This document shows, one piece after another, positions 7,862 to 17,232 of a stretch of DNA of 32,464 nt. Source of the DNA: CAYYJM01 sp964471755 (GTDB lineage: Bacteria; Planctomycetota; Planctomycetia; Gemmatales; Gemmataceae); the NCBI GenBank assembly GCA_964471755.1, contig CAYYJM010000037.1, positions 1-32,464 of the forward strand, read 5' to 3'. A program made the position numbers and the translations under genes. The notes beneath the pieces are model-generated. The model ran no database searches. It was not told the DNA's origin and was given only the letters and a program-made list of their open reading frames with translations. The first letter of the stretch is position 1. Each line of letters starts with the position of its first letter.

Positions 7862-9466
7862 TTACCAGTCTGACAGCCCAGCCCGGACGGCGGCTCCGTC
7901 TCCAACCTCGAGCTGGCGGGCGACCACCACGACCTCGTTCCCGGTCAGATCCTCGAGAACCTCACGGGCCACGCCATCCGGGCCGCGATGTTCGGTGACG
8001 ATCGCGACGCGAACCGTTCGGCCGTCGTTGAGCTGGACCCGCACCGGCACCTGCTTCGTATGACCATCCTGGATGAGGAGCATATACATCGTCCCGCGCT
8101 GCGAGTAAACCGCAGTCTTCGGCAAAACGAAGGAATCGCTGAACTTGCCGACAGACAGGCGGACGATCGCCGTCATGCCGGGCAGGAGACGCCGACCGTT
8201 GGGGACGCCGGGCGGAAACGCCCAGATCGGGAGCGTGTCGCTGACGCCCTTGCGAGGCTGGTCGAGCGTCTGTTCCTGGACGGCCTTGACGAATCGCTTG
8301 TACTCGGCGTCGTCGCCGTTGAACAGGTCGATCTCGACGCGCATGGTCCGATCCGGTGTCTGCACCGACGGGGCGAAGCGCGTCACGGTGGCGGGGATGG
8401 TCACGCCGGGAAGATCGACGACGCGCACCTCGGCCGGCATGCCGGTGGTGACCGACGGAGCGACGCTGTCCGGGAAACGAGCGCTAACCGTGACGACATC
8501 GACGCGGGCGATCGAGATGAGAACATCGCTCACCCCGGTGGTGGCGTTCTGAACGAACGAGCCGGGATCGACCGCCCGACGGACGATCACGCCATCGAAT
8601 GGAGCCCGAACGGTGCCGAAGTCAGCGACGGCGCGAGCCAGTTTCAGATCCTTGCCCGCGACCTCGATCTGGGCCTTCTTCAGGTCGATGTCGGCGCTGG
8701 CGGCCTCGACTCGCGAATCGGACTCGGCCAGATCGGCCCGGGCGCGATCGACGTTCGCCCGCGCGGAGGCCACGGCCGCATCGCTGGCGAGGTAATCGCG
8801 TTCCTCCTCCTCGACGACACTGCCGACGACGGTGCCGCGTGCGGCCAGGGTCTGAAAACGCTGAAACCGTCGCCGCTTCAGGTCGCGTGTCGCCGTCGCG
8901 GCCTGGACGTCGGCCTCACGCTGCTTGATCGTCGCGGCGGACACGTCGCGGGCGGCGCGAGCATCCTTGAGCCGAGCCTGCGAGACACGCAACTCCTGCT
9001 CTCGTTGCAGCACCATCGCCTCACAGCGAGCCACCTCCTGGAGCCGCTCCGGAGTGTCGATCTCGACGAGAACGTCCCCCTTGACGGCCCGGTCGCCGAT
9101 GTCGCGGAAGACGTGCTTGACGATGCCCGACGCCCGGGCACGCAGGTCGGCCTGGTAGTACGGCTCGACCGTGGCGAGCTGTTCGACCGAGATGCCGACG
9201 GACTTCTCGGCCCGCGGATGAACCGCCTTGACCATCGAGGCAGGCTCCCGCGCCCGATCCTCGGCGGCCAGGCCGTGGGGATCGTGTCGAGCCAGCGGGT
9301 TCGGCACGACACCAAGCAGGACGCCCGCACCGAGGGCCGCTCCCGTCGTCGCGAGGATAACGACCAGACGGCCGGTCAGCCATCGTCGCGGCGACTCGGT
9401 CGGCTCGGGGGAATTCGTGGCGGGGCTTCCGGTCCCAGGCGTCTCGTTCTCGTGCGGATCGTTCAT
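7862..9466 (-). CDS. RND efflux periplasmic adaptor (HlyD/MFP family)
   Basis: A 534-residue membrane-fusion protein that links the inner-membrane RND pump to the outer-membrane channel. A short cytoplasmic Pro/Glu-rich leader is followed by one membrane anchor (about 28-52). Then come the first half of a lipoyl-like domain (about 95-130), a long Ala/Arg/Glu-rich coiled-coil hairpin (about 130-270), the second lipoyl half around D-G-V-I-V-R-R, and beta-barrel and membrane-proximal domains to the C-terminus. It lies 12 bp after the permease gene and is surely in the same operon. The length is greater than the usual 380-430 residues because of the leader and an extended beta domain. It is not assignable to a metal or a drug subfamily from sequence alone. 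Confidence 0.9.
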   Translation of the reverse strand: MNDPHENETPGTGSPATNSPEPTESPRRWLTGRLVVILATTGAALGAGVLLGVVPNPLARHDPHGLAAEDRAREPASMVKAVHPRAEKSVGISVEQLATVEPYYQADLRARASGIVKHVFRDIGDRAVKGDVLVEIDTPERLQEVARCEAMVLQREQELRVSQARLKDARAARDVSAATIKQREADVQAATATRDLKRRRFQRFQTLAARGTVVGSVVEEEERDYLASDAAVASARANVDRARADLAESDSRVEAASADIDLKKAQIEVAGKDLKLARAVADFGTVRAPFDGVIVRRAVDPGSFVQNATTGVSDVLISIARVDVVTVSARFPDSVAPSVTTGMPAEVRVVDLPGVTIPATVTRFAPSVQTPDRTMRVEIDLFNGDDAEYKRFVKAVQEQTLDQPRKGVSDTLPIWAFPPGVPNGRRLLPGMTAIVRLSVGKFSDSFVLPKTAVYSQRGTMYMLLIQDGHTKQVPVRVQLNDGRTVRVAIVTEHRGPDGVAREVLEDLTGNEVVVVARQLEVGDGAAVRAGLSDW

Positions 9467-9478
9467 GGGTACTCCGGT

Positions 9479-12400
9479 TCAAACGACGGCGTGGGAGGGC
9501 AGGTCGGCGGAAGGTCCGTCCTGGCGATCGCGCACCAGGAGGGTGAACAGGATCGGGACGACGAGCAGGGTGAGGGCGGTACTGGTGAGCAGACCACCGA
9601 CGACGGCCCGGGCCAGCGGCGTCAGCGATTCGCTGCCACGACCCAGACCCAGGGCCATCGGCAGCAGATCGAGAAACGTCGCCAGGAATGTCATCAGGAT
9701 CGGCCGGAAGCGGGTGACCGCCGCCTCAGTGACCGCGTCGTGGACGCGCTTGCCCTGGTTCCGCAGCTGGTTGGCGAAATCGATCAGCAGGACGCCCTGC
9801 GAGACGACGATGCCGACCAGGAAGATGACGCCCATCTCGGACTGGATGTTCAGCGTCGTTCCCGTCGCCCAGAGCATGGTCAGGACGCCGATCAGACCGA
9901 GCGGCACCGTCGCCATGATGATGAGCGGAGTGACGAACGAACGCATGAGCGGAACCATGAGCAGGTAGACCAGGATCGACGCCAGGGCCAGGCCGAAGCC
10001 GAGGCTGGTCAGCGACTCGTTCATGCGAGCGTACTCGCCCTTCAGCGTGATCTTCATGCCCTTGGGAACGGCGACCGGTTCGAGAGTCCTCTCGATGTCA
10101 CCGGCCAGGCTGCCGATGTCGCGGTTGCGGGTGTTGACCAGGACATCGACGACCCGCTTGAGGCCGACGTGATTGAACTCGACGGCCTGGGTCGTCTCGC
10201 GCACGGTGACGAGCGTGCTGAGTCGAACCGGGGCTCGCTGATTCGTCCCGGTGGCGTAGATGCCGCTCAGATCGGACAGGCGGAAGGTCGGATCGTCGGG
10301 ATACTGCACGGCGATGAAGTACTGGTTGCCGCTCCGGGGATCGATCCAGAAGTTGCGCGTCAGGGCGATGCTCGAGTTGACGGCGGTGACGACCTGCATG
10401 ACGACATCGCGAGCGGTCAGACCGACGCTGGCGGCCTTGTCGCGATTCACCTCCATGACGAGGTAGGGCGAGTCGTTCCGCTGCAAGACGCGAACGTCGG
10501 CCGCTCCGTGAACGCCGCGAACGGCGTCGCGGACCTGGCCGGCCAGCTCGAACTTCTGGTCCGGCGTGCCGCCGGTGATCTGGATGTCGATCGGCGAGGC
10601 CGCTCCGAAGTTGAGCGCCGCGGAGACCATGCCGCCGGTGTCGAAACTGAACTCCAGGTCGGCGAAGTCCTCCGTGGCGGCGAACGCCTCGCGCAGCAGG
10701 ATGGCGTACTCCTGGGCGGATCGCGATCGCCCCTCGGTCAGTTGCAGACGGATGACCGTGTCCATCTGGCCGGCATTCTGGGAGTAGGCCGACGACCAGT
10801 CGTTGTTCAGGCCGAGTTCCGACACGACGGTGTGCAGCTCGTGGTGCGGAATCGTCTCGGCGATGACGCGCTCGACATCGATGATCCGGCGTTCGGTCGC
10901 GTCGAGGCGAAGGTTGGACGGAGCCCGAACCTGGATGGAGATCTGGCCGGCATCGACTGCCGGGAAGAATTCCTTGCCGATGAAGAAGTAGAGCGTCAGC
11001 GAGGCGAGAAACAGAACGCCGATGACGGCCAGCGTCTGCGCACGTCGGCCGAGAACCCAGCCGAGTATCTCGGCATAACGACGAGTCACGGCGGTGAGGA
11101 AGCCGTCGATGGCGGCGTAAGCCCGGCCGAAGAAACCGCGTGGCGTCGGCGTGGAGTGGGCCGCGTGAGCATCCGGGCCGTGGCCGCGCAGCAGGGTTGA
11201 GCAGAGGGCCGGCACGAAGGTCCAGCTCAGGACGAACGAGAAGAGCATGGCGAACGCCACGGCCAGGGTGAGTGGCTTGAAGAGAAAGCCGGCCACGCCC
11301 GGCGTCATGGCCACCGGGCACAGAACGATGATCAGGGCCAGGGTCGCCACGATGACCGGCAGCGTCAACTCGCTGGTCCCATCGAGCGCGGCCTGGTAGG
11401 CGGTCTTGCCCAGGCCCATGTGGCGGTGGATGTTCTCCAGGACGACGATCGCGTTATCGACCAGCGGCCCGATGGCCAGGAATAATCCGCCGAGGGTCAT
11501 GACGTTGATCGTGTTGCCGGTCGTCTTCAGGCCGATGATCGCGCCGAGGATGGACAGCGGCAGAGCGAGCGTGGCGATGATGGTCATGCGCCAGTCGCCC
11601 AGGAAGATGAGGATCATGACCGAGACGAGGATGGCCCCGACGACGCCTTCGTGAACGAGGCTCTCGATCGCCTTGCGGACGTACTCGGTCTGGTCGATGA
11701 CGAACTCGAGTTTGCTCCCCTCGGGCAGTTCGCTCTGCATCTCCGGGAGGGCGCTCTTGACCCCCTCGGCGACGGTCAGGCTGCTGGCTCCCTGCTGACG
11801 GTAGATCGGCACGAAGACCTGTTGTTTGCCATCGACCCGGACGCGCGATTTCTGGATGACGGCGTCGTCGAGGACGGTGGCGACATCGCGAAGCAGGATG
11901 TGCCGACCGGGCTCGAAGACGATCGGCAGGTCGGCGATTTCCTCGACGGTGCGGGCCATGGCGTTGGTGTCGAGGGCGAGCTGGTAGTCGCCGATGTAGG
12001 CTGTTCCGGGCGAGACCATCAGGTTGCCCTGATCGAGAGCGCGGACGACATCGACCGGAGCGAGGCCGTGGGCTCCGAGCTTGTCATGCTGGAGGTAGAC
12101 CATGATGCGGCGATCCTTGCCACCGACGACGACCGGGGCGACGCAGCCGCGCACGGCTCCGAGTCGGTTGCGCACCTCGACACGGGCGAGGTCCTTGACC
12201 TGCTGCTCGGCCATGCCCGGATTGCTGACCGTCAGGACGCCGAGCGGGATGGTGCCGGTCGGATCGAACGGCAGCGACACCGGCGGCAGGGTGTTGGTCG
12301 GCAGATAGGGCATCGCCGCCCCGGTGAGCGAGTTGGTCTGGGTCAGGGCGGTACTGGGGTCGATGCTCTCCTGGAAGTAGAGCTTGACGACGCTGACGCC

Positions 12401-12661
12401 GGAGACGGCGCGCGACTCGACGTTGGCCACACCGGGGGCCTGGTTCACCCAGCGCTCGACGCGATCGGTGATCGTCCGCTCGATCGATCGAGCGGGCATG
12501 CCGTTGTAGTACGTCAGAACCTGGACGGCCGGCGTGTTGAATTGCGGGAGGATATCGACCGGAATCAGGTAGACGGACACCAGGCCGAGGATGGCGATGA
12601 AGAGGGCGAAGACGATCACGCCATAGACGTTGTCGAGGGCGAGTCGGAGCAGCCCCATCAT
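9479..12661 (-). CDS. RND efflux permease, HAE1-like
   Basis: A 1060-residue inner-membrane proton-driven pump, normal length for the AcrB superfamily. The start is the first ATG of an ATG-ATG pair at 12661, preceded by an AAAGGG ribosome-site-like run. Two halves each carry a large periplasmic domain and a block of membrane helices. The first helix (about 12-33) is followed by the typical I-P-V-D-I-L-P-Q-F. The fourth helix reads G-P-L-V-D402-N403-A-I-V-V, so only one of the two proton-relay Asp residues of AcrB is kept. The matching helix in the second half has V-S-Q where AcrB has a lysine region. These changes occur in known HAE1 subfamilies and do not by themselves imply inactivity. It is the first gene of a three-gene operon with adaptor and outer-membrane lipoprotein. 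Confidence 0.92.
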   Translation of the reverse strand: MMGLLRLALDNVYGVIVFALFIAILGLVSVYLIPVDILPQFNTPAVQVLTYYNGMPARSIERTITDRVERWVNQAPGVANVESRAVSGVSVVKLYFQESIDPSTALTQTNSLTGAAMPYLPTNTLPPVSLPFDPTGTIPLGVLTVSNPGMAEQQVKDLARVEVRNRLGAVRGCVAPVVVGGKDRRIMVYLQHDKLGAHGLAPVDVVRALDQGNLMVSPGTAYIGDYQLALDTNAMARTVEEIADLPIVFEPGRHILLRDVATVLDDAVIQKSRVRVDGKQQVFVPIYRQQGASSLTVAEGVKSALPEMQSELPEGSKLEFVIDQTEYVRKAIESLVHEGVVGAILVSVMILIFLGDWRMTIIATLALPLSILGAIIGLKTTGNTINVMTLGGLFLAIGPLVDNAIVVLENIHRHMGLGKTAYQAALDGTSELTLPVIVATLALIIVLCPVAMTPGVAGFLFKPLTLAVAFAMLFSFVLSWTFVPALCSTLLRGHGPDAHAAHSTPTPRGFFGRAYAAIDGFLTAVTRRYAEILGWVLGRRAQTLAVIGVLFLASLTLYFFIGKEFFPAVDAGQISIQVRAPSNLRLDATERRIIDVERVIAETIPHHELHTVVSELGLNNDWSSAYSQNAGQMDTVIRLQLTEGRSRSAQEYAILLREAFAATEDFADLEFSFDTGGMVSAALNFGAASPIDIQITGGTPDQKFELAGQVRDAVRGVHGAADVRVLQRNDSPYLVMEVNRDKAASVGLTARDVVMQVVTAVNSSIALTRNFWIDPRSGNQYFIAVQYPDDPTFRLSDLSGIYATGTNQRAPVRLSTLVTVRETTQAVEFNHVGLKRVVDVLVNTRNRDIGSLAGDIERTLEPVAVPKGMKITLKGEYARMNESLTSLGFGLALASILVYLLMVPLMRSFVTPLIIMATVPLGLIGVLTMLWATGTTLNIQSEMGVIFLVGIVVSQGVLLIDFANQLRNQGKRVHDAVTEAAVTRFRPILMTFLATFLDLLPMALGLGRGSESLTPLARAVVGGLLTSTALTLLVVPILFTLLVRDRQDGPSADLPSHAVV

Positions 12662-12746
12662 GCGCCCTTTCTGGCCGAAGGAGGAACGCCACCGCTGGCC
12701 GGCTGGGGAGGGGCGGCCCAGGGGCGCTGCGTCACAGACCTGCTGA

Positions 12747-12774
12747 ATTATCGCTGAGGGATTGATCCGGTCAA
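12747..12774 (-). promoter_or_regulatory. Sigma-70-type promoter of the RND efflux operon
   Basis: Read on the minus strand: TTGACC (12769-12774), a 16-nt spacer, then GATAAT (12747-12752). Five of six bases match the consensus in each box. It lies about 86 nt before the permease start and is oriented towards the efflux operon, in the divergent gap with the DUF2088 gene. Confidence 0.65.
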
Positions 12775-12902
12775 GTATTGAGTCGTTGGATTTTGCGGCC
12801 TGGTCGTTCACGGACGACCGGGCCACCAGGACGCGGGGTGGTTCCTCGCCGGCCGCGACGTACACTAGCGATATCATCCCGAGGCACCGGATCGAGACTC
12901 CG

Positions 12903-14258
12903 ATGGACACATCACGACTGCCGAAAAGTCCCATTCCGCCGGTCATCCCGGTGCGGCAGCACTTCGCCCGGCCTCGGGTCGCGGACCTCGCCACCGCCGT
13001 CACGACCGCCCTGCCCCGCGTCATTGCCGATCCCGGTCACCTCCGCGGCAAGGTCATCGGCCTGACCGCTCCGAGTCGGGGGATTCACGACATCGGCCCG
13101 GTCCTGCGCAGCCTGGCCGCCGCCCTGCGATCGTACGGGGCGACGCCGAAGATCCTCACGGCCATGGGCACGCACGGCGGCGGCACCGCCGAGGGGAACG
13201 TCGATACGGCCCGGAACCGTGGCATCGACCCGACCAGCGTCGGAGCCGAGGTCGTCGGCGATCTGGAGACGGCCCACCTCGACACGGTCGAAGGCATCGA
13301 GATCCACGTCGGCCGAGCCGCCCTCGCCTGCGATGGCGTTATCCTCGTCAACCGCATCAAGGAACACACCGACATTCTCTGGCCGACGCCGTTGCCGGCC
13401 GGCTGCTTCGGTCTGGAGAGTGGCTGGGCGAAGATCCTCGCTCTCGGCCTGAGCCATCTACAGGCCCTGGCTCTGCATCAGCACGTCCACGGCCGATCGC
13501 TCGGCGTGGCCATCGAGACATCGGCCCGGCGCATCCTCTCCGGCGGGGAACTGAAGGTTCTCGGTGGCATCGGTATCATCGAGAACGCTTACGACGAAAC
13601 GGCCGCCATCGTCGCCGCTCCGGTCACCCCGAACGATGCCGCAGTCGATGCCTTCTTCGCCGCCGAGGCCGGGTTCCTGGCGGAATCTCGAGCCCTGATG
13701 CCGACGCTGCCCTTCGGCGAAATCGACGTCCTCTGGTGTCACTGGCTCGGCAAGAACCTCAGCGGTCAGGGGATGCACACCAAGACGATCGGCCGCTCGC
13801 CGTACGGCTACGTCCAGGGGCAGTCCTGGGTGCCCGGGGCTCCGCGCATCTTCAACATCATCGGGAGTGCCCTGACCGCCGGCAACCACGGCAACGCCAT
13901 CGGCATGGGCCTCTGTGAGTTCATCACGGAGCGCTTTCGCCAGGCGGTCGATCCGGCCGTGACGGCCCTGAACTGTCTCAGCGCCCTGGCCCCGTGTCAG
14001 GCCCGGATGCCGATCGTGATGCCCGACGATCGAGAGGCGCTGCGGACGGCTCTGGCCGTCAGTCCGGGGAGCCAGCATCCCCGGCTGGTGCTGATTCACA
14101 GCACGCTGAAGATGGCGGCCCTGCTCGTCTCCGCTGCGGCCCTGGAAGACAGCCGACGACACGGTGGCGGCCTCGAACTGCGCGGTGAGCCGCGCGACCT
14201 GCCGTTCACGGCGGACGGACACGTGGACTGGGAGGCGATCGTGCCTCCCGGTGAGTGA
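12903..14258 (+). CDS. LarA-like DUF2088 protein
   Basis: A 451-residue protein of the lactate-racemase-like DUF2088 group. Visible family features are an N-terminal Rossmann-like strand (G-K-V-I-G-L-T-A-P-S-R, about 49-59), M-G-T-H-G-G-G-T-A-E-G (88-98), which resembles the LarA GTH region, N-R-I-K-E-H-T-D (150-157), and E-S-G-W-A-K-I-L-A-L-G-L (172-183). These histidines and the lysine are the residues to compare with LarA catalysis. The chosen ATG at 12903 follows a TACACT -10-like box (12861-12866) by about 36 nt. An upstream in-frame TTG would add 47 residues overlapping that promoter, so I reject it. The gene is divergent from the RND operon. The substrate is unknown and no larB, larC or larE homologue is in the window. 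Confidence 0.75.
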   Translation: MDTSRLPKSPIPPVIPVRQHFARPRVADLATAVTTALPRVIADPGHLRGKVIGLTAPSRGIHDIGPVLRSLAAALRSYGATPKILTAMGTHGGGTAEGNVDTARNRGIDPTSVGAEVVGDLETAHLDTVEGIEIHVGRAALACDGVILVNRIKEHTDILWPTPLPAGCFGLESGWAKILALGLSHLQALALHQHVHGRSLGVAIETSARRILSGGELKVLGGIGIIENAYDETAAIVAAPVTPNDAAVDAFFAAEAGFLAESRALMPTLPFGEIDVLWCHWLGKNLSGQGMHTKTIGRSPYGYVQGQSWVPGAPRIFNIIGSALTAGNHGNAIGMGLCEFITERFRQAVDPAVTALNCLSALAPCQARMPIVMPDDREALRTALAVSPGSQHPRLVLIHSTLKMAALLVSAAALEDSRRHGGGLELRGEPRDLPFTADGHVDWEAIVPPGE

Positions 14259-14286
14259 TGGCGGCAGCGAGTCGCTCGGAAAGCGC

Positions 14287-14315
14287 TTGTGACCGGGCTC
14301 CGACCGGGATACCTT
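14287..14315 (+). promoter_or_regulatory. Possible promoter for the SMP-30-like gene
   Basis: TTGTGA (14287-14292), a 17-nt spacer, then TACCTT (14310-14315), about 30 nt before the ATG. Both boxes are imperfect, so this is tentative. Confidence 0.35.
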
Positions 14316-14345
14316 GCCGGTGTACCTGCCACCACGGAGACACCC

Positions 14346-15281
14346 ATGCACACCCGGATCGGAATCGCTGTCCTGCTCCTCGTTCTGCCGGCCCTGGCGG
14401 CCGACCCTGCCGAGGTCGTTCCGAAGAACGCAAAGATCGAAAAGCTCTGGGGCGACGGCTCCTTCACCGAGGGCGGAGCGTTCGACCCGGTCGCCAACAT
14501 CGTCCTCTTCACCGACATCGGCAATCGAATCATGAAGTACGACGTGGCCAGCGGCAAGACGACCGAGTTCCGCAACCCCAGCGGCAAGGCCAACGGTCTC
14601 GACTTCGACCCGGCCGGCCGACTCGTCGTCTGCGAGGGAGCCGACGGCGGCAGCCGGCGCGTGACGCGCACCGAGAAGGACGGCTCGATCAAGGTCCTGG
14701 CCGCCACCTGGAAGGGCAAGAAGTTCAACAGTCCGAATGACTGCGTGGTGTCAGCCGAGGGCGTCGTCTACTTCACCGATCCGCGCTACGGCGGCAAGGA
14801 ACCACGCGAGATCGACACCGAGAGCGTCTACCGCATCGACCCGGACGGCACCGTGACGCAGCTCATCACCGACGTCGAGAAGCCGAATGGCATCGCCCTG
14901 TCACCGGACATGAAGACGCTCTACGTCGCCGACAACGCTCCCGGCGGCAAGCGGCAACTCCTGGCCTTCCCGCTCAAGGCCGACAAGAGCGTTGGGCCGA
15001 AGAAGGTTCTCTTCGACTTCAAGGACGATCGCGGCATCGATGGCATGGTCGTCGATACCGCTGGCAACCTCTTCGCCACGGCCGGCAAGGGCAAGACGGC
15101 CGGCGTTCACGTCTTCAGTCCCGAGGGGAAGAAGATCGGCTTCATCGCGACGCCGGAGACGCCGACGAATTGCGTCTTCGGTGGCAAGGACCGCAAGACG
15201 CTCTACATCACGGCGGGCAAATCGCTCTATCGCATCGCGACGAACCATACCGGCTTCCAGGTGTGGACCGGCGGGAAATGA
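14346..15281 (+). CDS. Exported SMP-30/gluconolactonase-like protein
   Basis: A 311-residue six-bladed beta-propeller of the SMP-30/gluconolactonase/LRE-like family, which hydrolyses sugar lactones or related esters with a bound divalent metal. A signal peptide is visible (M-H-T-R then a hydrophobic core, likely cut after A-L-A at about 19), so it acts outside the cytoplasm. Metal-site candidates are E42 in F-T-E-G, the N-S-P-N-D segment (128-132), N181 in K-P-N-G-I-A, and D232 in I-D-G-M. These match the Glu-Asn-Asp pattern of the family. The ATG at 14346 has GGAG 8-11 nt upstream. A GTG 19 codons earlier lies within the likely promoter and would break the signal peptide. It stands between a DUF2088 gene and a TPR-like gene, with no obvious shared pathway. 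Confidence 0.87.
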   Translation: MHTRIGIAVLLLVLPALAADPAEVVPKNAKIEKLWGDGSFTEGGAFDPVANIVLFTDIGNRIMKYDVASGKTTEFRNPSGKANGLDFDPAGRLVVCEGADGGSRRVTRTEKDGSIKVLAATWKGKKFNSPNDCVVSAEGVVYFTDPRYGGKEPREIDTESVYRIDPDGTVTQLITDVEKPNGIALSPDMKTLYVADNAPGGKRQLLAFPLKADKSVGPKKVLFDFKDDRGIDGMVVDTAGNLFATAGKGKTAGVHVFSPEGKKIGFIATPETPTNCVFGGKDRKTLYITAGKSLYRIATNHTGFQVWTGGK

Positions 15282-15315
15282 CGGTCGTGAGGGGATCGAT
15301 CAACGTTCTCTCCCA

Positions 15316-15344
15316 TTGACCCCCCGGCCCGGGCTCTCTATCAT
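15316..15344 (+). promoter_or_regulatory. Sigma-70-type promoter for the TPR-like gene
   Basis: TTGACC (15316-15321), a 17-nt spacer, then TATCAT (15339-15344). Both boxes match 5 of 6 consensus bases with ideal spacing. It lies 41 nt before the start codon of the downstream gene. Confidence 0.65.
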
Positions 15345-15385
15345 CAGAAGATGCACCCGAACGGTTCGAGCAGGGAGAGTTCCGC

Positions 15386-16123
15386 ATGAAGGCGGAAGAA
15401 CGCAAGGCGTTACAACACAACGACCTGGAAGCCGGCCTGGAAAAGGTCGCCGACGCCGCCCGACATGGACCGCCGCGCGGTTTTGTCATCACGGTGGTGA
15501 TTCTCGCGCTGCTGATCGGCCTCTTCTTCGTCTGGCGCTGGCTGGCTCGCAGTGCCAGCACCTACAGTGCCAACCAACTCGTCGCCCTCGCCCAGATGAC
15601 CGACGGCACCGACCTCGGCGCGCTCAACCCGCTGGTCGATCCGAAAACTCTCGAACCGCTGTTCGACATCAACTCAGCCTCGGCCCGTCGCCAGCAACTG
15701 ATGCTCGAACAACTTCAGGACTTCGTCCAGACCAACCCACGCAGCCTCGAAGGCCGCCTGGCCCGGCTCCGCCTGGCACGGCTGGCCCTCTACCTCGGCG
15801 AGCGCGACAGCACTCGGGGGCAACCGTACCAGACCCGGGCGAAGCCGAACCTGGAACTGGCCCGCGATCAGTACGCCCTGCTGGTCAACGATTTCTTCGG
15901 CGTCGCCGTGATTCAGCAGGAAGCGCAGCTGAACCAGGCCCGGGCCCTGGAGACCCTCGGCCAGATCGACGAGGCCCTGGAACTGTATCGCAAACTGGCC
16001 GCCAGCCCGGATCAAAACTCGCCCTTCGTGGTCGTGGCGAAAAAACAGGTCGAGCGACTCGAGAAGAACAGCGGAGTCGCCAAGAGCCTGTACAACCAGA
16101 CGCTGGGCGGTAAGTCGCCCTGA
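15386..16123 (+). CDS. Membrane-anchored TPR-like protein
   Basis: A 245-residue protein with a charged N-terminal cytoplasmic stretch (1-30), one membrane helix (about 32-50, G-F-V-I-T-V-V-I-L...) and a mostly helical C-terminal domain facing outward. Residues 100-240 are Ala/Leu/Arg-rich and look like TPR-type helix pairs; the clearest is A-R-A-L-E-T-L-G-Q-I-D-E-A-L-E-L-Y-R (about 192-209). The architecture resembles the YfgM/DUF2133-type envelope chaperones that associate with SecYEG, but I cannot claim homology at sequence level. GGGAGAG precedes the ATG. It has its own promoter and is probably followed by a weak terminator before the RluA-type gene. Confidence 0.7.
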   Translation: MKAEERKALQHNDLEAGLEKVADAARHGPPRGFVITVVILALLIGLFFVWRWLARSASTYSANQLVALAQMTDGTDLGALNPLVDPKTLEPLFDINSASARRQQLMLEQLQDFVQTNPRSLEGRLARLRLARLALYLGERDSTRGQPYQTRAKPNLELARDQYALLVNDFFGVAVIQQEAQLNQARALETLGQIDEALELYRKLAASPDQNSPFVVVAKKQVERLEKNSGVAKSLYNQTLGGKSP

Positions 16124-16148
16124 ACCGGCGGCATCCCGCGGATTATCA

Positions 16149-16188
16149 CGAGCCAGGCCGGCAGGGATACCCCGCTCGCCTGGCTTGT
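16149..16188 (+). terminator. Possible weak terminator after the TPR-like gene
   Basis: AGCCAGGC (16151-16158) pairs perfectly with GCCTGGCT (16178-16185), and the stem can extend by two or three pairs. The loop is 19 nt and may fold a small GGG/CCC stem. It is followed by TGTTCATT, only moderately T-rich. Confidence 0.45.
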
Positions 16189-16219
16189 TCATTCGCCCCT
16201 GCCCTGCTCCGAGGTTTCG

Positions 16220-17224
16220 ATGTCGGAAGAAACCCTCACGACCGATCCGGCCCGCCGCGTTGAGCTGGAAGCCCGGCTCAAGGTGGACGGCCTGCGCCTC
16301 GATCAGTACCTGCACGCCCACTTTGCCGAGGTCAGTCGATCCGTCGTCCAGCGTCTGATCGAGGGCGGCGGCGTCGTCGTCAACGGCAAGCCGGGCAAGG
16401 CCAGCTACAAGGTGCGTAACGGCGATCGGATCGTCGTGCAGATGCCGGAACCGACCCACCCGGCCCCGGTGCCCGAGGACATCCCACTGGAGATTCTCTA
16501 CCAGGATGAGTATCTCGCCCTGATCAACAAGCCGCCCGACATGGTCGTCCATCCGGCCAAGGGGCACTGGTCCGGCACGCTGGTCAACGCCCTGCGTTTC
16601 CACTTTCCGCACCTCAGCGGCATCAACGGTGACTACCGGGCCGGCATCGTCCACCGACTCGACCGCGACACCAGCGGCGTCATTCTCATCGCCAAGGAGG
16701 AGCAGACGCACCGCGATCTGTCGCTGATCTTCGAGCAGCGCAAGATCTTCAAGGAGTACGCCACCATCACCCAGGGCGTCCTCGATCGCGATAGTGATTA
16801 CATCGAGGCGAAGATCGGCCATCACCCGCACGACCGGGTCAAGATGATGGTCACCGAGGACGACGACGAGGAGGCCAAGGACGCCTGCACGTATTACGAG
16901 GTGATCGAACGCTTTCGCGGCTTCACGTTCGCACGCTGCCAGCCGCGCACGGGGCGGACGCATCAGATCCGCGTTCACATGGCCAGCGTCGGCTGTCCGG
17001 TCCTGGCCGACAAGGTCTACTCGGGCCGCGATGCGTTGTTCCTGGCCGACCTGGTGCCCGGCCTGCCCACCGAGGAGAACGTGCAGTTACTCTCCCGGCA
17101 GGCTCTGCACGCCCACCGACTCCGCTTCCGACACCCGCGCACGAACCAGGTGCTGGACACGATCGCCCCGTTGCCCGAGGAGTTCGAGCGAACGCTGACG
17201 GCGCTACGTCAGCACCGGGCGTGA
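16220..17224 (+). CDS. rluD: RluA-family 23S rRNA pseudouridine synthase (RluD-like)
   Basis: A 334-residue RNA-modifying enzyme that converts uridine to pseudouridine, most likely in 23S rRNA. An S4 RNA-binding domain occupies about 17-75 (R-L-D-Q-Y-L, then V-V-V-N-G-K-P-G-K-A-S-Y-K-V). The catalytic domain follows, with H-R-L-D-R-D-T-S-G at 145-153 where D148 is the catalytic aspartate, and the later R-T-G-R-T-H-Q-I-R-V-H motif. Length and domain order fit RluD rather than the shorter RluA/RluC types without S4, though exact target positions are inferred. GAGG precedes the ATG by 5 nt. An acidic run T-E-D-D-D-E-E (about 213-220) is unusual but lies in a loop. It converges with the HTH gene across a palindromic repeat. 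Confidence 0.92.
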   Translation: MSEETLTTDPARRVELEARLKVDGLRLDQYLHAHFAEVSRSVVQRLIEGGGVVVNGKPGKASYKVRNGDRIVVQMPEPTHPAPVPEDIPLEILYQDEYLALINKPPDMVVHPAKGHWSGTLVNALRFHFPHLSGINGDYRAGIVHRLDRDTSGVILIAKEEQTHRDLSLIFEQRKIFKEYATITQGVLDRDSDYIEAKIGHHPHDRVKMMVTEDDDEEAKDACTYYEVIERFRGFTFARCQPRTGRTHQIRVHMASVGCPVLADKVYSGRDALFLADLVPGLPTEENVQLLSRQALHAHRLRFRHPRTNQVLDTIAPLPEEFERTLTALRQHRA

Positions 17225-17232
17225 TCGCGGTT

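Noticed and set aside
6231..8063. 610-codon open frame on the plus strand
   Set aside because: It is antisense to the TolC-family gene, which has a clear lipoprotein signal and OEP repeats. No family features are seen on this strand.
7988..11200. 1070-codon open frame on the plus strand
   Set aside because: It is antisense to the RND permease and adaptor genes and has the Arg/Asp/Gly-rich composition of a shadow frame with no domain.
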